The notes beneath the pieces are model-generated. The model did not search any database, was not told the DNA's origin, and saw only the letters and a list, made by a program, of their open reading frames with translations. DNA of 64,000 nt from DATFVA01 sp963745945. Its GTDB lineage: Bacteria > Bacteroidota > Ignavibacteria > Ignavibacteriales > Ignavibacteriaceae. Made by a program: the position numbers and the translations under genes. Position 1 is the first letter of the stretch, and each line of letters starts with the position of its first letter. Positions 45,978 through 55,074 of this stretch are shown here, in pieces. The stretch spans positions 1,860,001 through 1,924,000 of the forward strand of contig CAVUZG010000004.1 of assembly GCA_963745945.1 (NCBI GenBank). The letters are read 5' to 3'.

Positions 45978-46682
45978 ATGGGATTAACAGAACTTAAAAA
46001 AGAATTATTGGAAGTAGCTGATAAAGAACAGGCTGTAAATCTTCAGCGATTCTTTAAAACTGGTAAAGGAGAATACGGAGAAGGAGACATCTTTTACGGA
46101 ATTAAAGTGCCTGTTCAGCGAACTATCGCAAAAAAACACAGGGATATTTCATTGCCGGAATTACAGGAATTATTAAACTCCCCCGTTCATGAAGAAAGAC
46201 TTGTTTCTTTGTTCATACTTGTAGATCAATACACAAAAGGTGATAGTAAAACCAAAGAAAATATTTATGCGTTTTATCTGAAAAATACTAAGAAAATTAA
46301 TAACTGGGATCTTGTAGATTTGAGTGCACCGAAAATTGTCGGTGCACATCTATTAAATAATGATAAAGAAATACTTTTCAAACTGGCTAAATCTTCGAAT
46401 CTCTGGGAGAAAAGAATTTCAATATTATCGACTATGTTCTTCATAAAAAATCTTCAATTCGAAACCACATTTAATTTAGCCGAAATATTGTTAAATGATA
46501 AACACGATCTTATACACAAAGCTGTAGGATGGATGCTTCGTGAAGTGGGAAATAAAAATATAAATGAAGAAGAGAAATTCCTGAAAAAACATTATAAGAA
46601 AATGCCGCGAACAATGCTTCGCTATGCAATAGAAAAATTCCCGGAAGTAAAAAGAAAGGCTTACCTTAAAGGAAAAATATAA
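45978..46682 (+). CDS. alkD: DNA alkylation repair protein, AlkD type
   Basis: 234 residues made of HEAT-like helical repeats. The key catalytic region NNWDLVDLSAP has W110 and D114, which match the tryptophan and aspartate of AlkD that excise alkylated bases by phosphodiester contacts rather than base flipping. FYGIKVPVQRTIAKKH near residues 39-54 is another family mark, and GWMLREVG and MLRYAIEKFP lie in the last repeats. It removes 3-methyladenine and 7-methylguanine from DNA. It starts four bases after the hydrolase stop, so it is likely co-transcribed. Confidence 0.92.
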   Translation: MGLTELKKELLEVADKEQAVNLQRFFKTGKGEYGEGDIFYGIKVPVQRTIAKKHRDISLPELQELLNSPVHEERLVSLFILVDQYTKGDSKTKENIYAFYLKNTKKINNWDLVDLSAPKIVGAHLLNNDKEILFKLAKSSNLWEKRISILSTMFFIKNLQFETTFNLAEILLNDKHDLIHKAVGWMLREVGNKNINEEEKFLKKHYKKMPRTMLRYAIEKFPEVKRKAYLKGKI

Positions 46683-46779
46683 TTTATATATTAGTATTTA
46701 TTTTCAATTTAGCTCTCTGTAATTTTTGTTAACTCTATTCGGATTCTTTCTAACAAAAAATATTTTTGCTGAGGATAAA

Positions 46780-47490
46780 ATGAAAGTAAATTTTAAACCT
46801 GCCGCAACCTGCCAGATTTGTAAAAAAGAGAAAAAACTTAGCGAGATGATGCCCGGGATTTCTGTTCCAAATTCTATAGTAGAACTTATTACGTCTGAAA
46901 GTTATAAGTGGGATCCGGAAGGATTTATTTGCCTGGATGATTTAAATAAATTTCGCTCCGAGTTTGTGCATAATATACTCTCGGAAGAAAAAGGCACTCT
47001 TTCTGAGTTTGAAAAAGAAGTTTTAGACAGCATTGTTGAAAAAGACATTTTATCAAAAGATGTAGATGCTTCTTTTGAAACAAAAGCCTCCTGGGGCGAA
47101 AGGCTATCAGATAAGATTGCAAGGTTCGGAGGAAGCTGGCCGTTTATAATAATCTTTCTGTTATTCATCGTTATATGGATGATAATCAATATAGTTGTTT
47201 TGACTAACCGCAGTTTTGATCCTTACCCGTTTATACTCTTAAATCTGGTTTTATCGTGCATTGCCGCGATACAGGCACCTGTTATTATGATGAGCCAGAA
47301 CAGACAGGAATCAAAAGACAGAGTTCGTTCAATGCATGATTACCAGGTTAACCTGAAAGCCGAAGTTGAGATACGCAGACTTCACGATAAAATGGACCAT
47401 CTTTTAAAACAACAGGGAATGCGGATGCTTGAAATACAGCAGATTCAACTTGATATGATGGAAGAAATTTCCAAGAGTATTAAAAAGTAA
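46780..47490 (+). CDS. DUF1003 membrane protein with N-terminal zinc-binding-like motif
   Basis: About 236 residues from ATG 46780, which has GAGGATAAA upstream; the in-frame TTG 46726 has no support. The N-terminus has CQICKKEKKL and a later Cys (GFICLDDL), a possible metal site. Two membrane helices (FIIIFLLFIVIWMIINIVVL and FILLNLVLSCIAAIQAPVIMM) with FDPYPFILLNLVLS between are the DUF1003 signature, followed by a charged helix (DYQVNLKAEVEIRRLHDKMDHLL). The function of DUF1003 is unknown. Confidence 0.88.
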   Translation: MKVNFKPAATCQICKKEKKLSEMMPGISVPNSIVELITSESYKWDPEGFICLDDLNKFRSEFVHNILSEEKGTLSEFEKEVLDSIVEKDILSKDVDASFETKASWGERLSDKIARFGGSWPFIIIFLLFIVIWMIINIVVLTNRSFDPYPFILLNLVLSCIAAIQAPVIMMSQNRQESKDRVRSMHDYQVNLKAEVEIRRLHDKMDHLLKQQGMRMLEIQQIQLDMMEEISKSIKK

Positions 47491-47572
47491 ATAATCATTA
47501 CTTTACGATGAGTTGGGCCGAACTTTATTATCTTTCACATAAAGAATTCTAATATTTTTTAGAAGGTTTTTA

Positions 47573-48058
47573 ATGAGCAGTAATATTCATCCTGACACAA
47601 GAATCGGGCATGTTCATTTGACGGTTTCAAATCTCGAGCGATCACTTAAGTTTTACAAAGATCTTCTTGGATTCCAAATTACAACCTGGTATGGCGACTC
47701 TGCAGTATTTTTATCCGCCGGTGGATACCATCATCATATCGGATTAAATACCTGGGCAGGAAAGGACGCAATTCCTGCACCTCGCGGTCACACAGGACTA
47801 TACCACTTTGCAATAGTACTTCCGAACAGAAAAGAACTGGCAAAGGTTTTTAAAAGATTATGGGAAGAAAAATATCCAATAGAAGGAGCCTCTGATCACG
47901 GAGTTTCGGAATCAATTTATCTTGCTGACCCTGATGGAAATGGTGTTGAACTTTATGTTGATAAACCTGAATCTGAATGGCCGAAAGACAAAGACGGTAA
48001 TCTTGTTATGTTCACAGAATCGTTGAATTTACCTGATTTGCTATCAGAATTAAAATAA
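47573..48058 (+). CDS. VOC family protein, catechol 2,3-dioxygenase-like (CatE type)
   Basis: 161 residues. Metal ligands in the 2-His-1-Glu pattern are visible: H15 in GHVHLTVSNLERSLKFYKDLLG, H78 in GLYHFAIVLP and E126 in GNGVELYVD. This fits extradiol dioxygenase-like members of the VOC fold such as YfiE/CatE, which open catechol-type rings with Fe(II). A glyoxalase I role is less likely because of DPDGNGVELY and the CatE-like SDHGVSESIYLADP. It stands before a MarR-GNAT gene, consistent with control by a phenolic compound, but that is inference. Confidence 0.87.
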   Translation: MSSNIHPDTRIGHVHLTVSNLERSLKFYKDLLGFQITTWYGDSAVFLSAGGYHHHIGLNTWAGKDAIPAPRGHTGLYHFAIVLPNRKELAKVFKRLWEEKYPIEGASDHGVSESIYLADPDGNGVELYVDKPESEWPKDKDGNLVMFTESLNLPDLLSELK

Positions 48059-48100
48059 AACATATCTAATACTTATTACGTAATAACTTACGTTTAGAAT

Positions 48101-49054
48101 ATGCCAAAAGAAGATTTAATAAAAGAATTAAGGGAACTTGGAATGGCAACCAGGTTAAAAAGACTCGGGGAAAGACTTTCATCCGGTGTTGCAAAAATTT
48201 ATAAAAATCAAAAGCTGGAATTTGAGCCGAAATGGTTCACCACAATGTATGCACTTTATAAGAACGGATCAATGAGCGTTCAGACATTGGCCCGGTCACT
48301 TGGGTTTACCCATCCGGCAATAATACAGTTTGTAACCCAAATGAAGAAAAAGCAGCTTGTGGAAACCAGGCAGGATGAAAATGACAAAAGAGTTAACCAG
48401 GTTTCACTTACACAAAAAGGAAAGGAAACTTTCGAATCCATTCGTCCTTTGTTAACCGATATAGAAGAAGTCACATCAGAAGTTATGTCTTCTACAGGAC
48501 TTGATTTTCTTCTGCTTCTCGATAAAATCGAAGAAACACTGGATGAAAAAAATATATTTGTACGCATATCTGAAAGAATAAAAGAACGGGAGATGAAAGA
48601 GATTAAGATTGTTAACTTTGAAAAAAAATACAGTGAAGATTTTAAAAGATTGAATGAAGAATGGCTGAAAAAATATTTTTCAGTTGAGCCTGAAGATGAA
48701 AGAATTTTATCAAATCCCGATGAAATAATTAAAAACGGCGGAGAAATTTTCTTCGCTCTTTACAACAATGAAGTGGCAGGAACATGTGCGGCTATCAAAC
48801 TGGATAAATATACTTTTGAACTTGCAAAGATGGCTGTAACAGAAAAATACCAGGGAAAACAAATAGGGAAAAAACTTGCTTTAACTGTAATCGGATTTGC
48901 AGTTTCTAAAAATGCAAAAAATGTTTTACTGGAAACCAGCAATAAACTTTCAGCAGCATTAAATCTATACAAAAAACTCGGTTTCGAACAAATAGCAAAT
49001 GATCATCCTGAAAAATTTCAGCGGTGTACAATTAAAATGAAACTAAATATTTAA
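48101..49054 (+). CDS. MarR family regulator fused to a GNAT acetyltransferase
   Basis: 317 residues. Residues 1-150 form a winged helix of the MarR type (MSVQTLARSLGFTHPAIIQFVTQM, then ETRQDENDKRVNQVSLTQKGKE). Residues 160-317 are a GNAT domain (LAKMAVTEKYQGKQIGKKLALTVIGF is the acetyl-CoA-binding Q/RxxGxG/A segment; CAAIKLDKYTFE precedes it). This MarR-GNAT fusion is a known architecture in Bacteroidota. The target genes and the acetyl acceptor are unknown; it may respond to a ligand and act on the VOC gene 42 bases upstream. Confidence 0.9.
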   Translation: MPKEDLIKELRELGMATRLKRLGERLSSGVAKIYKNQKLEFEPKWFTTMYALYKNGSMSVQTLARSLGFTHPAIIQFVTQMKKKQLVETRQDENDKRVNQVSLTQKGKETFESIRPLLTDIEEVTSEVMSSTGLDFLLLLDKIEETLDEKNIFVRISERIKEREMKEIKIVNFEKKYSEDFKRLNEEWLKKYFSVEPEDERILSNPDEIIKNGGEIFFALYNNEVAGTCAAIKLDKYTFELAKMAVTEKYQGKQIGKKLALTVIGFAVSKNAKNVLLETSNKLSAALNLYKKLGFEQIANDHPEKFQRCTIKMKLNI

Positions 49055-49065
49055 CTCAAATAAAA

Positions 49066-50199
49066 ATGGGAAAACTTGTCTGCTTTTTTCTTTTAGTAAT
49101 AGAAATTTCCTTTGCGCAGGATCCTGTAAATATTCCTAATTATTTCTATAAAAGACTGGAAGGTAAAATAAACGGCAATCTTACTATACAGATGAACCTT
49201 ACCAGAATGGATTCTGTGCTGGATGGAAATTACTTCTACGAATCTAATGGTGAACCGATTTATTTTCAATATTACAGCCACATTAAAGAAGGGGAAAAAG
49301 TCCATATTGAGGAGGAGGGCGGTTACGATGAAGAGTACAATACCATCATTACAGGAATATTCGATGGGAGTTTTGTTTCGCAGAACGAAATAAAGGGAAT
49401 ATGGCTGAAACCTGATTCCAGCGAATACTTTAATTTTTACCTGGAAGAAAATTATCCTGTGGGAAGTGCAAAGTTTAATTTAAAAAATATAAACCGAAAT
49501 TATGGAGAATCAGATTTTAGTGATTACGCAGTTTCTATAGTTCTTACTTATCCAGTTATGACAGGTTATCCTAATGAAGAAGTTCAGCAAAAAATAAATA
49601 CTTACATTATGGATTTTTATCTGAGCGGTTCGATGGAAGGTGACAGCATCTTTTCTGATCTTGATGATCGGGCTGATTCATTTATAGAAGATTACAAGCA
49701 GGAAGTTGAGAAAGATTCCGGACTTTATAACGATTATAAGCCGGTTTTTGAAAATAATGAATTTACGAGTATATCATTTAACTCGGATAACATACTTTCA
49801 CTGGAAATAATTGAATACGTTTTTACCGGCGGGGCGCATGGGAATTCATCATTTACGCTTTCAAGCTTCAATCTTGAAACAGGCGAACAAATAAAGCTTG
49901 ATGATATTTTTTCCGGTGATTACAAAAGTGAATTAGATAAGGTTGGCGAAAAGATTTTCAGAGAACATTATCAGGCTGATTCCACCCAATCACTTTATGA
50001 TCAGGGATTTTTTGGATTTGAAAACGGTTTTACTTTAAATGATAATTTCGATTTATACAAAAGCGGAATAAAATTTCAGTTTAATCCTTATGAGGCGGGT
50101 GCTTACGTCCTTGGCGCACCGGAAGTATTTATTCCCTATTCTGAAATAAGAAATATTATCCGCAATGATAGTGTACTGGGCAGAATGTTAAATAAATAA
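49066..50199 (+). CDS. secreted DUF3298/DUF4163-domain protein
   Basis: 377 residues. Signal peptide (residues 1-18, ending SFAQ). The C-terminal half carries the DUF4163-like start (VLTYPVMTGYPNEEVQQKINTY) and DUF3298 (FTGGAHGNSSFTLSSFNLETGEQIKLDDIFSGDYKSELDK, then FNPYEAGAYVLGAPEVFIPYSEI). The same fold is in RsiV-like lysozyme sensors and peptidoglycan-related proteins. The N-terminal 140 residues are a beta-rich lipid- or sugar-binding-like domain. Starts 11 bases after the MarR-GNAT stop, so probably the same transcript. Confidence 0.86.
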   Translation: MGKLVCFFLLVIEISFAQDPVNIPNYFYKRLEGKINGNLTIQMNLTRMDSVLDGNYFYESNGEPIYFQYYSHIKEGEKVHIEEEGGYDEEYNTIITGIFDGSFVSQNEIKGIWLKPDSSEYFNFYLEENYPVGSAKFNLKNINRNYGESDFSDYAVSIVLTYPVMTGYPNEEVQQKINTYIMDFYLSGSMEGDSIFSDLDDRADSFIEDYKQEVEKDSGLYNDYKPVFENNEFTSISFNSDNILSLEIIEYVFTGGAHGNSSFTLSSFNLETGEQIKLDDIFSGDYKSELDKVGEKIFREHYQADSTQSLYDQGFFGFENGFTLNDNFDLYKSGIKFQFNPYEAGAYVLGAPEVFIPYSEIRNIIRNDSVLGRMLNK

Positions 50200-50295
50200 T
50201 TAGTCGAGATATAGATAGAGATATAAACTAAGAGCAAACATCACTATCACAGCAGAGATAAACATTACCAGGAATGAATTAAAAAATAGTTCCAT
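50200..50295 (-). CDS. 31-residue single-helix membrane protein
   Basis: MELFFNSFLVMFISAVIVMF continues as ALSLYLYLYLD and stops at 50200, directly against the stop of the opposite-strand DUF3298 gene. It is one continuous hydrophobic segment with an acidic N-terminus and an Asp at the end. A near-perfect GGTGGAGGAAAA stands before the ATG, about nine bases away. The peptide is too short for ordinary gene calling. No homologue is recognised; such peptides act as regulators of membrane enzymes or as toxins, but nothing here decides that. Confidence 0.55.
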   Translation of the reverse strand: MELFFNSFLVMFISAVIVMFALSLYLYLYLD

Positions 50296-50351
50296 AGAAT
50301 TTTCCTCCACCGGTAATATGGATTAAATCTTTCAAAGTCGCAAGAAGATTC

Positions 50352-50771
50352 TTAAAGCTTAACTTCCATTTTCCTCGAAATAAGCTGAAAATCGTGTTTA
50401 TTTATTTCGAACAGCCCGAACCTGAACTTAAATCCCCATGATTTCTTATTCTCAATAAACTGCAGATTTTCAATCAGCGGTTTGATGGGAGTTTCCTTAC
50501 AATTTAAAAAGAGCACATTCCTTCTGAATGGCTTGAATGTTTCACTCATTTCAACCTGGTAAATCTCATCATCTTTAATTTTAGCTATTGCCGTAAATGA
50601 TTGAAGCGGTTCACCATTATTTAAGGAAGTTTTGGGCGAATAAAAAATAACAAAATCATCTTTATGCATTTTCTGAAGCGGAGCTTTTTTGCCGTGACCA
50701 GCCTGTATAATCCCCTTTTCTACTCCAATCAATACATGATCTTTTGAAATGGTGTTGATGAAATATTTCAT
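50352..50771 (-). CDS. EVE domain-containing protein (UPF0310)
   Basis: 139 residues. KYFINTISKDHVLIGVEKGIIQAGHGKKAP, then DDFVIFYSPKTSLNNGEPLQSFTAIAKIKDDEIYQVEM, and SWGFKFRFGLFEIN are the landmarks of the EVE (PUA-like) fold. EVE domains bind modified bases in DNA or RNA, and some sit in modification-dependent restriction or tRNA systems. This one is stand-alone. It is the third gene of a lysine-biosynthesis operon, 21 bases after lysA; the link is probably only genomic. Confidence 0.85.
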   Translation of the reverse strand: MKYFINTISKDHVLIGVEKGIIQAGHGKKAPLQKMHKDDFVIFYSPKTSLNNGEPLQSFTAIAKIKDDEIYQVEMSETFKPFRRNVLFLNCKETPIKPLIENLQFIENKKSWGFKFRFGLFEINKHDFQLISRKMEVKL

Positions 50772-50792
50772 AAGCTAATATTTTCTGTATGA

Positions 50793-51947
50793 TTATAATT
50801 CATCTGAGAAAAATATTTGAGGAAGATCCCGCAGATTATACTGTGAAGTCATTACTTCACCATATGCGCCTGTTGTTCTGATTGCAATCAAATCTCCTCT
50901 TTTTGTTTCAGGAAGTTTTACTGCCTTTCCAAAAGTATCGGAAGATTCACAAATTGGTCCCACAACATCATACTTTTTTTCTTTTTTGATAGATGTGAGA
51001 TTTTCAATTTTATGATAGGCCTGGTATAGTGCCGGACGAATAAGATCGGTCATTCCTGCATCAAGAATAACGAAACTTGTATTTACTCCTTCTTTAATAT
51101 ACAAAACCCTTGAAATCAGACTTCCGCATTGTGCAACTATAGCACGGCCAATTTCAAAGTGTAGTTTCTGATCAGGTTTTAATTCGATTATATCCTTAAA
51201 TATTTTAAAGAATGTTTTAAAATCATTGATTAGATATTTATCAGGCTCTTCATAATTAACCCCTAACCCTCCGCCAACATTTATGTGCTGAAAATAAATA
51301 TTATGTCTGTTAAACCATTCCTGAATTTCGTTCGCATGAATGCAGAGACTTTTGAATATTTCCATATCAGTTATTTGTGAACCTATATGAAAATGCAGCC
51401 CGATTACATTTAAGTTTTTGAGTTTTAGCAATGAGCTGGTGATCTTTTCAAATTCCCAACGGTTAATTCCGAACTTATTTTCTTCAAGTCCCGTAGTTAT
51501 ATAATGGTGAGTTTTGGGATCAATATTCGGATTTATTCTTAAAGCGATATTTGCTTTTAATTTTTTGTTTCCGGCAAGTTCATTGATAACTTCCATCTCC
51601 TGAATTGATTCACAATTGAAACAAAAAATATTATTATCTAACCCAATGTTAATTTCATCATCAGATTTACCAACTCCGGCAAAAACAATTTTCTCCGCAG
51701 GAAAACCGGTTTCAAGAGATCTTAAAATTTCATTTCCGCTGACGCAATCGGAACCGAAACCAAAATCATTTATTAGTTTAAGAATCTTCTTATTAGCGTT
51801 TGCTTTAACAGCATAATGAACAATGAATCCGTATTTATCAGCTTCATCTTTAACGGCTTCCAGTGTATTCTTTAACAATGAAATATCATAAAAATAAAAC
51901 GGGGTTTTTAATTCTTTAAGCCTGTTTACAAGTTTTTCATTAAACAT
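50793..51947 (-). CDS. lysA: diaminopimelate decarboxylase
   Basis: 384 residues. The PLP-binding Lys is K48 in HYAVKANANKKIL. HFHIGSQI, INVGGGLGVNYE and GPICESSDTFGKAV are the family motifs, with the substrate-binding Cys in CESSD coming from the partner subunit in the dimer. It catalyses the last step of lysine synthesis, decarboxylating meso-diaminopimelate. It is shorter at the N-terminus than E. coli LysA, as usual for this phylum. It is separated from lysC by two bases. Confidence 0.95.
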   Translation of the reverse strand: MFNEKLVNRLKELKTPFYFYDISLLKNTLEAVKDEADKYGFIVHYAVKANANKKILKLINDFGFGSDCVSGNEILRSLETGFPAEKIVFAGVGKSDDEINIGLDNNIFCFNCESIQEMEVINELAGNKKLKANIALRINPNIDPKTHHYITTGLEENKFGINRWEFEKITSSLLKLKNLNVIGLHFHIGSQITDMEIFKSLCIHANEIQEWFNRHNIYFQHINVGGGLGVNYEEPDKYLINDFKTFFKIFKDIIELKPDQKLHFEIGRAIVAQCGSLISRVLYIKEGVNTSFVILDAGMTDLIRPALYQAYHKIENLTSIKKEKKYDVVGPICESSDTFGKAVKLPETKRGDLIAIRTTGAYGEVMTSQYNLRDLPQIFFSDEL

Positions 51948-51949
51948 AA

Positions 51950-53272
51950 TTAATCCATAAACAGGTTTTTGTGGAGTGATTGGAGAACTTCTTTTTTATC
52001 TGAAGAGTTAATCAAAAGTGAAATGCTGTGCTTGCTTCCGCCGTATGAAATCATTCTCACGGAAATGTGATTTAATGCCTCAAATATCTTTGTGATGTGT
52101 CCCTTCAGTTCGACAATATCATTTCCTACAAGACAAATAATTGAATTCGCTTGTGTTACTTCTACTGATCCGTAAATATTTAGTTCGTCAAGAATTTTAT
52201 CAAGATGAGTTGTCTCATCAATTGTTAAGGAAACCGCTACTTCTGAAGTGGAAATCATATCGATAGGTGTTTTGTATCTTTCAAAAACTTCGAACACTTT
52301 CCGGAGAAAGCCATAAGCCATCAGCATTCTTCCTGATCTTATTTTAATTGCGGTAATTCCATCTTTGGCAGCGATAGCTTTAATTCCTTTTCCTGAAGAT
52401 TCAGATGAAATTAAAGTACCTTCATCATTCGGCTGAAGTGTGTTCTTTAATCTTACAGGAATGGATTTTAACTGTGCGGGAAGAATGCTTGAAGGATGCA
52501 GAATCTTAGCTCCGAAATACGCCAGCTCTGCTGCCTCATCAAAAGTTAACCGGTAAATTGGTTTTGTGTTTTTAACAAACCGCGGATCATTATTATGCAT
52601 TCCGCTAATGTCTGTCCATATTTGTATTTCTTCAGCCTGGATTGCAACTCCAATCAGAGAGGCTGAGTAATCACTTCCTCCCCTTTTTAAGTTATCAACC
52701 TCACCATATAAATTTCTGCAGATATACCCCTGCGTAATAAAAAGATTGTCGTCTGGATATTTGTCCAATTCTCTTTGAAGGTTTTCTTTTATGTAATAGT
52801 TATCGGGCTCATTGTTTGTATCAATTCTCATAAAGTTTAATGCTGGAATAAGAACAGATTTTATATTTTGTTCTTCCAGGTAAAGCTGAAAAATGGAAGT
52901 TGAAATTAATTCCCCCTGGGCCAGAATTGCTCTTTCTTCATTTCGGGTAAAAATATCCTGTGTGAAAGACTTGATGTACGTAAAATGAGATGCAATTAAT
53001 TCTTTTGCTTTCTCTGAATATTCTTTTGATGATAACAATTCACGGATAACATCCATATAGTTCTGCTCAAGTTTATCAATTATATCAACTGCCCGGCTAT
53101 TTTCATTGACATAAAGTTTTTCAGCAATTTGAACTAATGAATTCGTGGTGCCAGCCATTGCAGAAAGAACAACAATTTTGGGTTCATCATTTGAAATAAG
53201 ACCCGCGACTTCCTTCATCCGTTCTGCCGAGCCTACAGATGTACCGCCGAACTTGAGTACTTTCATCTTCAT
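51950..53272 (-). CDS. lysC: aspartate kinase
   Basis: 440 residues. KFGGTSVGSAERM at the N-terminus, LKRGGSDYSASLIG and WTDISGMHNNDPR mark the amino-acid kinase domain. Two ACT domains follow (about residues 300-435), with SGRMLMAYGFLRKVFEVFERYKTPIDMISTSEVAVSLTID and SIICLVGNDI. They are the likely site of feedback control by lysine. It phosphorylates aspartate at the start of the aspartate family pathway. First gene of the operon with lysA and the EVE gene; no riboswitch was evident in the 143-base upstream gap, although I could only look by eye. Confidence 0.95.
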   Translation of the reverse strand: MKMKVLKFGGTSVGSAERMKEVAGLISNDEPKIVVLSAMAGTTNSLVQIAEKLYVNENSRAVDIIDKLEQNYMDVIRELLSSKEYSEKAKELIASHFTYIKSFTQDIFTRNEERAILAQGELISTSIFQLYLEEQNIKSVLIPALNFMRIDTNNEPDNYYIKENLQRELDKYPDDNLFITQGYICRNLYGEVDNLKRGGSDYSASLIGVAIQAEEIQIWTDISGMHNNDPRFVKNTKPIYRLTFDEAAELAYFGAKILHPSSILPAQLKSIPVRLKNTLQPNDEGTLISSESSGKGIKAIAAKDGITAIKIRSGRMLMAYGFLRKVFEVFERYKTPIDMISTSEVAVSLTIDETTHLDKILDELNIYGSVEVTQANSIICLVGNDIVELKGHITKIFEALNHISVRMISYGGSKHSISLLINSSDKKEVLQSLHKNLFMD

Positions 53273-53418
53273 CTAAAAAATAATTAGTGGGAATTTGAAT
53301 AAGGAATATAAGAATTAATAAAAAAGAATTATAACGGATTCATTTTATGCTGTTTTAGATTAAAAAGATAATTTATCTTAGTGCCTTAAAAATAAATAAC
53401 TTTTTTACTGTATTTGTG

Positions 53419-53988
53419 ATGAAGTTTCTGAAAATAATTTTTATTTCTGTTTTGCTGATATCGGTATCTTCCGCACAGGAATTGGAAAGCGGAGCATTTG
53501 CTGCGCCGGTATTAAAGTACACGAAACTGGTTAACCAATCTGCGCTGATTATCGGGGGAAAAATTGGATGGATAATAAATAAAAGAATTGTTCTGGGTGC
53601 CGGATATTATGCATTATCAAGCAATGTTAAATCATCCGAATTTAACTCTGAGTATAACAAAAACCTAATGCTACGTTTCAACTACGGGGGAATTGAGCTT
53701 GAGTATTTATTATTAAAGGATACTAAATATAACCTGTCATTGGATATGCTCTTTGCCGGAGGCGGAGTTGATTTTTATCTTGCTGATGTAAATAAAAAGT
53801 TTTCTTATAGAAACTTACTTGTTTGGGAACCTGAAATAAATTTCGAAATGGAATTATTTGATTGGCTTCACGCTGATGCCGGTGTAAGTTACAGGATGAT
53901 ATCCTCTTATATTGAAGTTTATAATATGACCAGAAATGATTTGCAAGGCGTGAATTTCTTATTAATATTAAAGTTTGGTAAATATTGA
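53419..53988 (+). CDS. outer-membrane beta-barrel-like protein
   Basis: About 189 residues from ATG 53419 (a GTG in frame just before). A signal peptide (residues 1-18, ending SSAQ) is followed by alternating amphipathic strands: IGGKIGWIINKRIVLGAGYYAL, LRFNYGGIELEYLLL, LSLDMLFAGGGVDFYL, LHADAGVSYRMI and GVNFLLILKFG with a terminal aromatic residue, as in OmpW/OmpA-like small barrels. Exact family not recognised. The TTG start of the next gene overlaps its stop, so the two are coupled. Confidence 0.72.
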   Translation: MKFLKIIFISVLLISVSSAQELESGAFAAPVLKYTKLVNQSALIIGGKIGWIINKRIVLGAGYYALSSNVKSSEFNSEYNKNLMLRFNYGGIELEYLLLKDTKYNLSLDMLFAGGGVDFYLADVNKKFSYRNLLVWEPEINFEMELFDWLHADAGVSYRMISSYIEVYNMTRNDLQGVNFLLILKFGKY

Positions 53989-55022
53989 AAAGCCGGAAAA
54001 TAAATAATCTGTTTGTCATTTATTTCTTTTTGGCATTTTTATTGGCAGCGGAATTTATTCTGCCTCAGAACAATGAACCAGTTTACAATTCACTTTCGGA
54101 TTCAACCTCTAAATTTCTTTCTCCCGGAAAATTTACATATGCCGGACAAAGACGGTACACATTAGACGGACTACTTCCGAACCTTCAAACTGAAATTCGA
54201 CCCACCAGCGCCGCAATACTTGGAGGAATTTATCTTGGGTCTCTTACCTGGCTTCATTTTCACCAGGCAAATGCATGGTGGAGTAAAGACCGGGGAAAAT
54301 TTCATTTTGAGGAAGACTGGGTTTATGCTCTCCAGGTTGATAAAGCGGGACATTTCGTCGGAGGTTATTTTTTCTCATATTTATTGAGCGAAGGATTAAT
54401 AGCATCAGGTTTTTCCTGGGATGAAGGTACAAATTGGGGAACGATCCTTGGAATTGCATACCAGACTTATGTTGAAGTGGAAGATGGTTTTGCTAAAGAC
54501 TGGGGATTCAGTCCATCTGATTGGTATGCTGACGCAGCAGGGTCATTGTTTTTTATTGCTCAGCATTATGTCCCGGCATTACAAAACATATCCCCCAAGT
54601 GGCAGTATGTTCCTTCGGAGTGGACAGGAAAACCCGTAATTAACAGACCCCGTACTTTTATTGATGATTACAACAGCTCAACTTTCTGGTGGTCAGTTAA
54701 TGTTTATAATATTCTTCCTGAAAAATTAAAGATGTACTGGCTTCCCTGGTTAGAGTTATCTTTTGGTTACGGTGCTGATGCAATTGATGCTGTGGTAACC
54801 CCGGGAAGTCCCCCAGACCAGCTGGCAACCAGGAGATATATAATCGGCCTGGATTATAACCTGGCAAAATTACTCCCTGAAGGAGGATGGTTCTGGAACT
54901 GGTTCAGACAATCATTGAATTTAATAAAATTCCCTTCGCCTGCCATTGAATTTAAGAATAATGTTACCCGTTTTTATTTAATGTATCCCTTCAGGATTTC
55001 AATAGGAAACGTGAAACTTTAG
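53985..55022 (+). CDS. DUF2279 (YfiM-like) envelope protein
   Basis: 345 residues from TTG 53985, overlapping the preceding stop by TTGA. A hydrophobic signal (VIYFFLAFLLAAEFIL) leads into WALQVDKAGHFVGGYFFSYLLSEGLIASGF-like and YVEVEDGFAKDWGFSPSDWYADAAGSLF, which are the DUF2279 signatures with conserved His, Asp and Trp. The last 120 residues are beta-rich and may form a barrel. DUF2279 proteins are thought to be outer-membrane lipid or surface proteins of unknown role. The barrel gene upstream may be its partner. Confidence 0.82.
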   Translation: MKSRKINNLFVIYFFLAFLLAAEFILPQNNEPVYNSLSDSTSKFLSPGKFTYAGQRRYTLDGLLPNLQTEIRPTSAAILGGIYLGSLTWLHFHQANAWWSKDRGKFHFEEDWVYALQVDKAGHFVGGYFFSYLLSEGLIASGFSWDEGTNWGTILGIAYQTYVEVEDGFAKDWGFSPSDWYADAAGSLFFIAQHYVPALQNISPKWQYVPSEWTGKPVINRPRTFIDDYNSSTFWWSVNVYNILPEKLKMYWLPWLELSFGYGADAIDAVVTPGSPPDQLATRRYIIGLDYNLAKLLPEGGWFWNWFRQSLNLIKFPSPAIEFKNNVTRFYLMYPFRISIGNVKL

Positions 55023-55074
55023 GGTTTATTCTTTTTATAAATATTTTTTCTTTTCACTTTTTCATTTCGATAAA

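Noticed and set aside
53273..53418. Lysine riboswitch upstream of lysC
   Set aside because: The 146-base AT-rich gap shows no convincing conserved stem pattern by eye.
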